Shown: positions 6,722-8,866 of the stretch, piece by piece
How positions within the stretch are numbered: the first letter of the stretch is position 1
Layout: each line of letters opens with the position of its first letter
Source: Alphaproteobacteria bacterium
Lineage (GTDB): Bacteria; Pseudomonadota; Alphaproteobacteria; Rhodobacterales; Rhodobacteraceae
DNA length: 8,866 nucleotides
Direction of reading: 5' to 3'
Assembly (NCBI GenBank): GCA_003694465.1
Contig: RFKM01000105.1
Coordinates: forward strand, 1 to 8,866
Program-made: the position numbers and the translations under genes
The notes under the pieces: generated by a model
Seen by the model: the letters and a program-made list of their open reading frames with translations, nothing else
Database searches by the model: none
Told to the model about the DNA's origin: nothing

Positions 6722-7240
6722 TCAGACCCAGTCACGCAGCTTCGGCAGGAAGGCGGCGAGGCGCGTCGGCGCGCCACCGGACACGAAGGCCCGCAGCGCC
6801 TCGAGGCTCCAGCTCTCGGGCAGGTAGGCGGCGAGGATCGCGCGGCGTTCGCGCTCGAGCGGCTCGGGCAGGTCGAGCCGGCCGGCGGCGACGAGAAGTT
6901 CGAGCCCCTCGTGCACCTTCCGCATCGCCGCGAAAGCCTCGATCATCGGGGCGGCGAGCGCCGGATCGGTTCGCCAGTCGGCGCCTTCAAACAGCTCCTG
7001 GCTGACGCGCTGGCCGGCGCCGGCGCATTCGTAGCGGGCGCAGCCGGCAAAGCCCTCGGCCTCGAGCCGGCCATAGAGGCGGCAACCCATGGCCTCGTCG
7101 AGGTTCGGGCAGGGCAGGCCGGCGGGCTTGTCGATGGCAAAGTCGTCGCCGGCGTCGAAGGCCAGCGCCATGCAGCACAGCGCCGCGCAGGCGCTGCAAT
7201 CGGAGCGCAGCTCGGGAAGCGGGGGCAGAGTTTCGGTCAT
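6722..7240 (-). CDS. Cysteine-cluster protein (YkgJ/CxxCxxxCC-like), function unknown
   Basis: A 172-residue cytoplasmic protein with eight cysteines, all in the first 72 residues: Cys15, 18, 22 and 23 ([10 protein letters not shown]), Cys44 (GLPCPNL), Cys53 (GCRLYGRL), Cys67 (GFAGCARY) and Cys72 ([10 protein letters not shown]). This resembles the YkgJ-type cysteine cluster thought to bind zinc or an iron-sulfur cluster. I also recall the segment DCAALCC...DFA.DKPAG.PC...GF.GC in proteins labelled pentapeptide-repeat, but no such repeats occur here; that memory is uncertain. The rest is helical (about 75-172), without membrane spans. The ATG at 7240 lacks a clear Shine-Dalgarno and lies just after a repeat element. 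It sits between purL and bolA-grxD, an Fe-S-related pair, which weakly hints at a metal role. Existence of the gene is well supported; function is not. Confidence 0.8.
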   Translation of the reverse strand: MTETLPPLPELRSDCSACAALCCMALAFDAGDDFAIDKPAGLPCPNLDEAMGCRLYGRLEAEGFAGCARYECAGAGQRVSQELFEGADWRTDPALAAPMIEAFAAMRKVHEGLELLVAAGRLDLPEPLERERRAILAAYLPESWSLEALRAFVSGGAPTRLAAFLPKLRDWV

Positions 7241-7264
7241 CGCTTGCGTGGCTCGCTGGGTTGC

Positions 7265-7335
7265 GGGGCGGCCTTGGAGGGGGCTCTGCCCCCGCGGCCT
7301 TTGGCCGCCCCCCGGGATATTTCGGGAAAGATGAA
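7265..7335 (-). repeat. Intergenic modular repeat, copy 2 (after purL), with paired hairpins
   Basis: The minus-strand 27-base block (7335-7309) matches the copy after zapA at 26 of 27 positions and starts 3 bases after the purL stop. It is followed by GCGGCC-AAA-GGCCGC (paired, 7308-7294) and then GGGGGC-AGA-GCCCCC (7293-7279), the same core hairpin as in copy 1. GGGGCGGCC (7311-7303) can alternatively pair with GGCCGCCCC (7273-7265), enclosing the core. There is no T-tract. It reads in the same sense as purL, suggesting a 3'-end role. Confidence 0.65.
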
Positions 7336-7338
7336 GGC

Positions 7339-8866
7339 TCAGGTGGCCTTTTCGGCGAAGCTGCTGCGGAAGATCGCGGAAAGCTCGGCCATCGGCGCGC
7401 TGCTCGAGCCGATGCGCAGGCTGTCGCCGGTGAAGCGGCCCACCGATTCGATCGGCACGCCGGCCTTGGCCGCCTCGATCATCAGCGCCTCGGCCTCGTC
7501 AAAATTGCAGGCGACGATGTAGCGGGCCTGGTCTTCACCGAAGAGGGTGGCGGTGTCGGAGGGGTCGAGCTGGAGCCCGACGCCGGCGGCCTCGGCCATT
7601 TCGAAGGCGGCGAGGGCGAGGCCGCCGTCGGACAGGTCGGTGCAGGCGCGGAACAGGTGGCGGTTGGCGCGGATGAAATCGCCGTGGCGCTTTTCGGCCG
7701 CGAGGTCGACCGGCGGGGCGTCGCCCTCTTCGCGGTTGAAGACCTCGGCGAGCAGGGCCGACTGACCGAGGTGGCCCTCGGTCTTGCCGATCAGGAGCAG
7801 CACATGCCCCTCGCGCGGGCTGCCGGCGATGAGGTCGGTGTCGAGGTCGCGGATCAGGCCGACGGCGCCGATCGTCGGGGTGGGCAGGATCGCCTCGCCG
7901 TCGGTCTCGTTGTAGAGCGAGACGTTGCCGGAGACGATGGGCATGTCGAGGGCCCGGACGGCCGCGCCGATGCCCTGGATGGCGCCGACGAACTGGCCCA
8001 TGATCTCGGGCTTTTCGGGGTTGCCGAAATTGAGGTTGTCGGTGGTGGCAAGGGGCGTGGCGCCGACCGCGGTGAGGTTGCGAAAGGCTTCGGCCACCGC
8101 CTGCTTGCCGCCCTCGAACGGGTTGGCCTTGACGTAGCGGGGCGTGACGTCGGAGGTGAAGGCGACGGCCTTGCCCGTCCCGTGCACCCGGACGACGCCG
8201 GCCCCCAGCCCCGGGGCGCGCACCGTGTCGGCCATGACCATGTGGTCGTATTGTTCGTAGACCCAGTGTTTCGAAGCGTAATTCGGCGAGGAAATCAGCA
8301 CCTTGAGGGCGTCGATCGGGTCGATCTCGGGGACCGGCTCGAGCGGCGCGGGCGGTGGAGTCTCGACCCAGGGCCGATCGTATTCGGGCGCCGAGGAGGC
8401 GAGGGTGGAGAGCGGCAGGTCGGCCTTGCAGGCGCCTTGGTGCATGATCATGAAACGGTCTTCGGGCAGGGTTTCGCCGACGATGGCGAAGTCGAGATCC
8501 CATTTCTCGAAGACGGCGCGGGCCTCGGCTTCTTTCTCGGGGCGGAGCACCATCAGCATCCGCTCCTGGCTTTCCGAGAGCATCATCTCGTAGGCGGTCA
8601 TGTTTTCTTCGCGCTGGGGCACGGCGTCGAGGTCGAGGCGGATGCCGAGGTGGCCCTTGTCGCCCATCTCGACCGCAGAGCAGGTGAGCCCCGCCGCGCC
8701 CATGTCCTGGATCGAGATGACGGCGCCGGTGGCCATGAGTTCCAGCGTCGCCTCCATCAGGCGCTTTTCGGTGAACGGATCGCCCACCTGCACGGTGGGG
8801 CGCTTCTCCTCGATGGTGTCGTCGAACTCCGCGGAGGCCATCGTCGCCCCGCCCACGCCGTCGCGC
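7339..8866 (-). CDS. purL: Phosphoribosylformylglycinamidine synthase subunit PurL (small type), 5' end off the window
   Basis: The frame is open to the right edge and gives the last 508 or so residues. PurL catalyses the ATP-dependent conversion of FGAR and ammonia to FGAM in purine biosynthesis; small-type PurL works in a complex with PurS and the glutaminase PurQ. Seen: GRDG-like [16 protein letters not shown] at the visible start, [84 protein letters not shown] and [17 protein letters not shown]. The lack of a C-terminal glutaminase domain shows the small form (about 720-740 residues), so roughly 220 N-terminal residues are missing. The stop (TGA at 7341-7339) is followed after 3 bases by a repeat element. 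An internal GTG near 8856 is not the start, since conserved PurL sequence continues upstream of it. Confidence 0.97.
   Translation of the reverse strand, partial: RDGVGGATMASAEFDDTIEEKRPTVQVGDPFTEKRLMEATLELMATGAVISIQDMGAAGLTCSAVEMGDKGHLGIRLDLDAVPQREENMTAYEMMLSESQERMLMVLRPEKEAEARAVFEKWDLDFAIVGETLPEDRFMIMHQGACKADLPLSTLASSAPEYDRPWVETPPPAPLEPVPEIDPIDALKVLISSPNYASKHWVYEQYDHMVMADTVRAPGLGAGVVRVHGTGKAVAFTSDVTPRYVKANPFEGGKQAVAEAFRNLTAVGATPLATTDNLNFGNPEKPEIMGQFVGAIQGIGAAVRALDMPIVSGNVSLYNETDGEAILPTPTIGAVGLIRDLDTDLIAGSPREGHVLLLIGKTEGHLGQSALLAEVFNREEGDAPPVDLAAEKRHGDFIRANRHLFRACTDLSDGGLALAAFEMAEAAGVGLQLDPSDTATLFGEDQARYIVACNFDEAEALMIEAAKAGVPIESVGRFTGDSLRIGSSSAPMAELSAIFRSSFAEKAT

Overview
The window looks like core chromosome of an alphaproteobacterium, most probably Rhodobacteraceae. 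The grounds are very high G+C, a pair of neighbouring GAPDH genes flanking a tiny membrane protein, a coiled-coil gene overlapping zapA (the zauP-zapA pair described in Caulobacter), and the small-type purL followed by bolA and a CGFS monothiol glutaredoxin. I see no mobile element, CRISPR array, rRNA, tRNA or phage gene. Almost every base belongs to a recognisable housekeeping gene or a short intergenic region, and no gap without a gene exceeds about 225 bases.

Layout, left to right. (1) Positions 1-1426, minus strand: a complete GAPDH (gapB-like), a 47-residue membrane protein, then the first 32 codons of a second GAPDH that leaves the window. (2) 1427-1650: a divergent control region with a plausible sigma-70 promoter for gapB, three 14-bp LacI-type pseudo-palindromes, and a perfect 9-bp hairpin just ahead of the next gene. 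(3) 1651-2616, plus strand: a DUF808/YedI membrane protein. (4) 2721-4742, minus strand: transketolase. (5) 4952-5828, plus strand: a zauP-like coiled-coil gene and zapA, overlapping by 8 bases (cell division). (6) 5974-7240, minus strand: grxD, bolA (transcribed bolA then grxD) and an eight-cysteine protein. (7) 7339-8866, minus strand: purL, truncated at its 5' end by the window edge.

GAPDH and transketolase act in the same part of central carbon metabolism (glycolysis/gluconeogenesis, pentose phosphate and Calvin-type sugar interconversion). The LacI-type sites upstream of gapB suggest carbon-status control, perhaps by a CceR-like regulator. BolA and GrxD form a known [2Fe-2S] partnership, and the neighbouring eight-cysteine protein may also bind metal.

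The most interesting signals are non-coding: the operator cluster at 1510-1565; a modular intergenic repeat found after both zapA and purL, with a conserved core hairpin and flanks that differ in sequence but still pair; and a near-perfect dyad over the predicted bolA -10 box. In the proteins, the complete GAPDH has Ala where NAD-dependent enzymes have Asp, which suggests NADP use. I did not find a convincing new multi-gene system.
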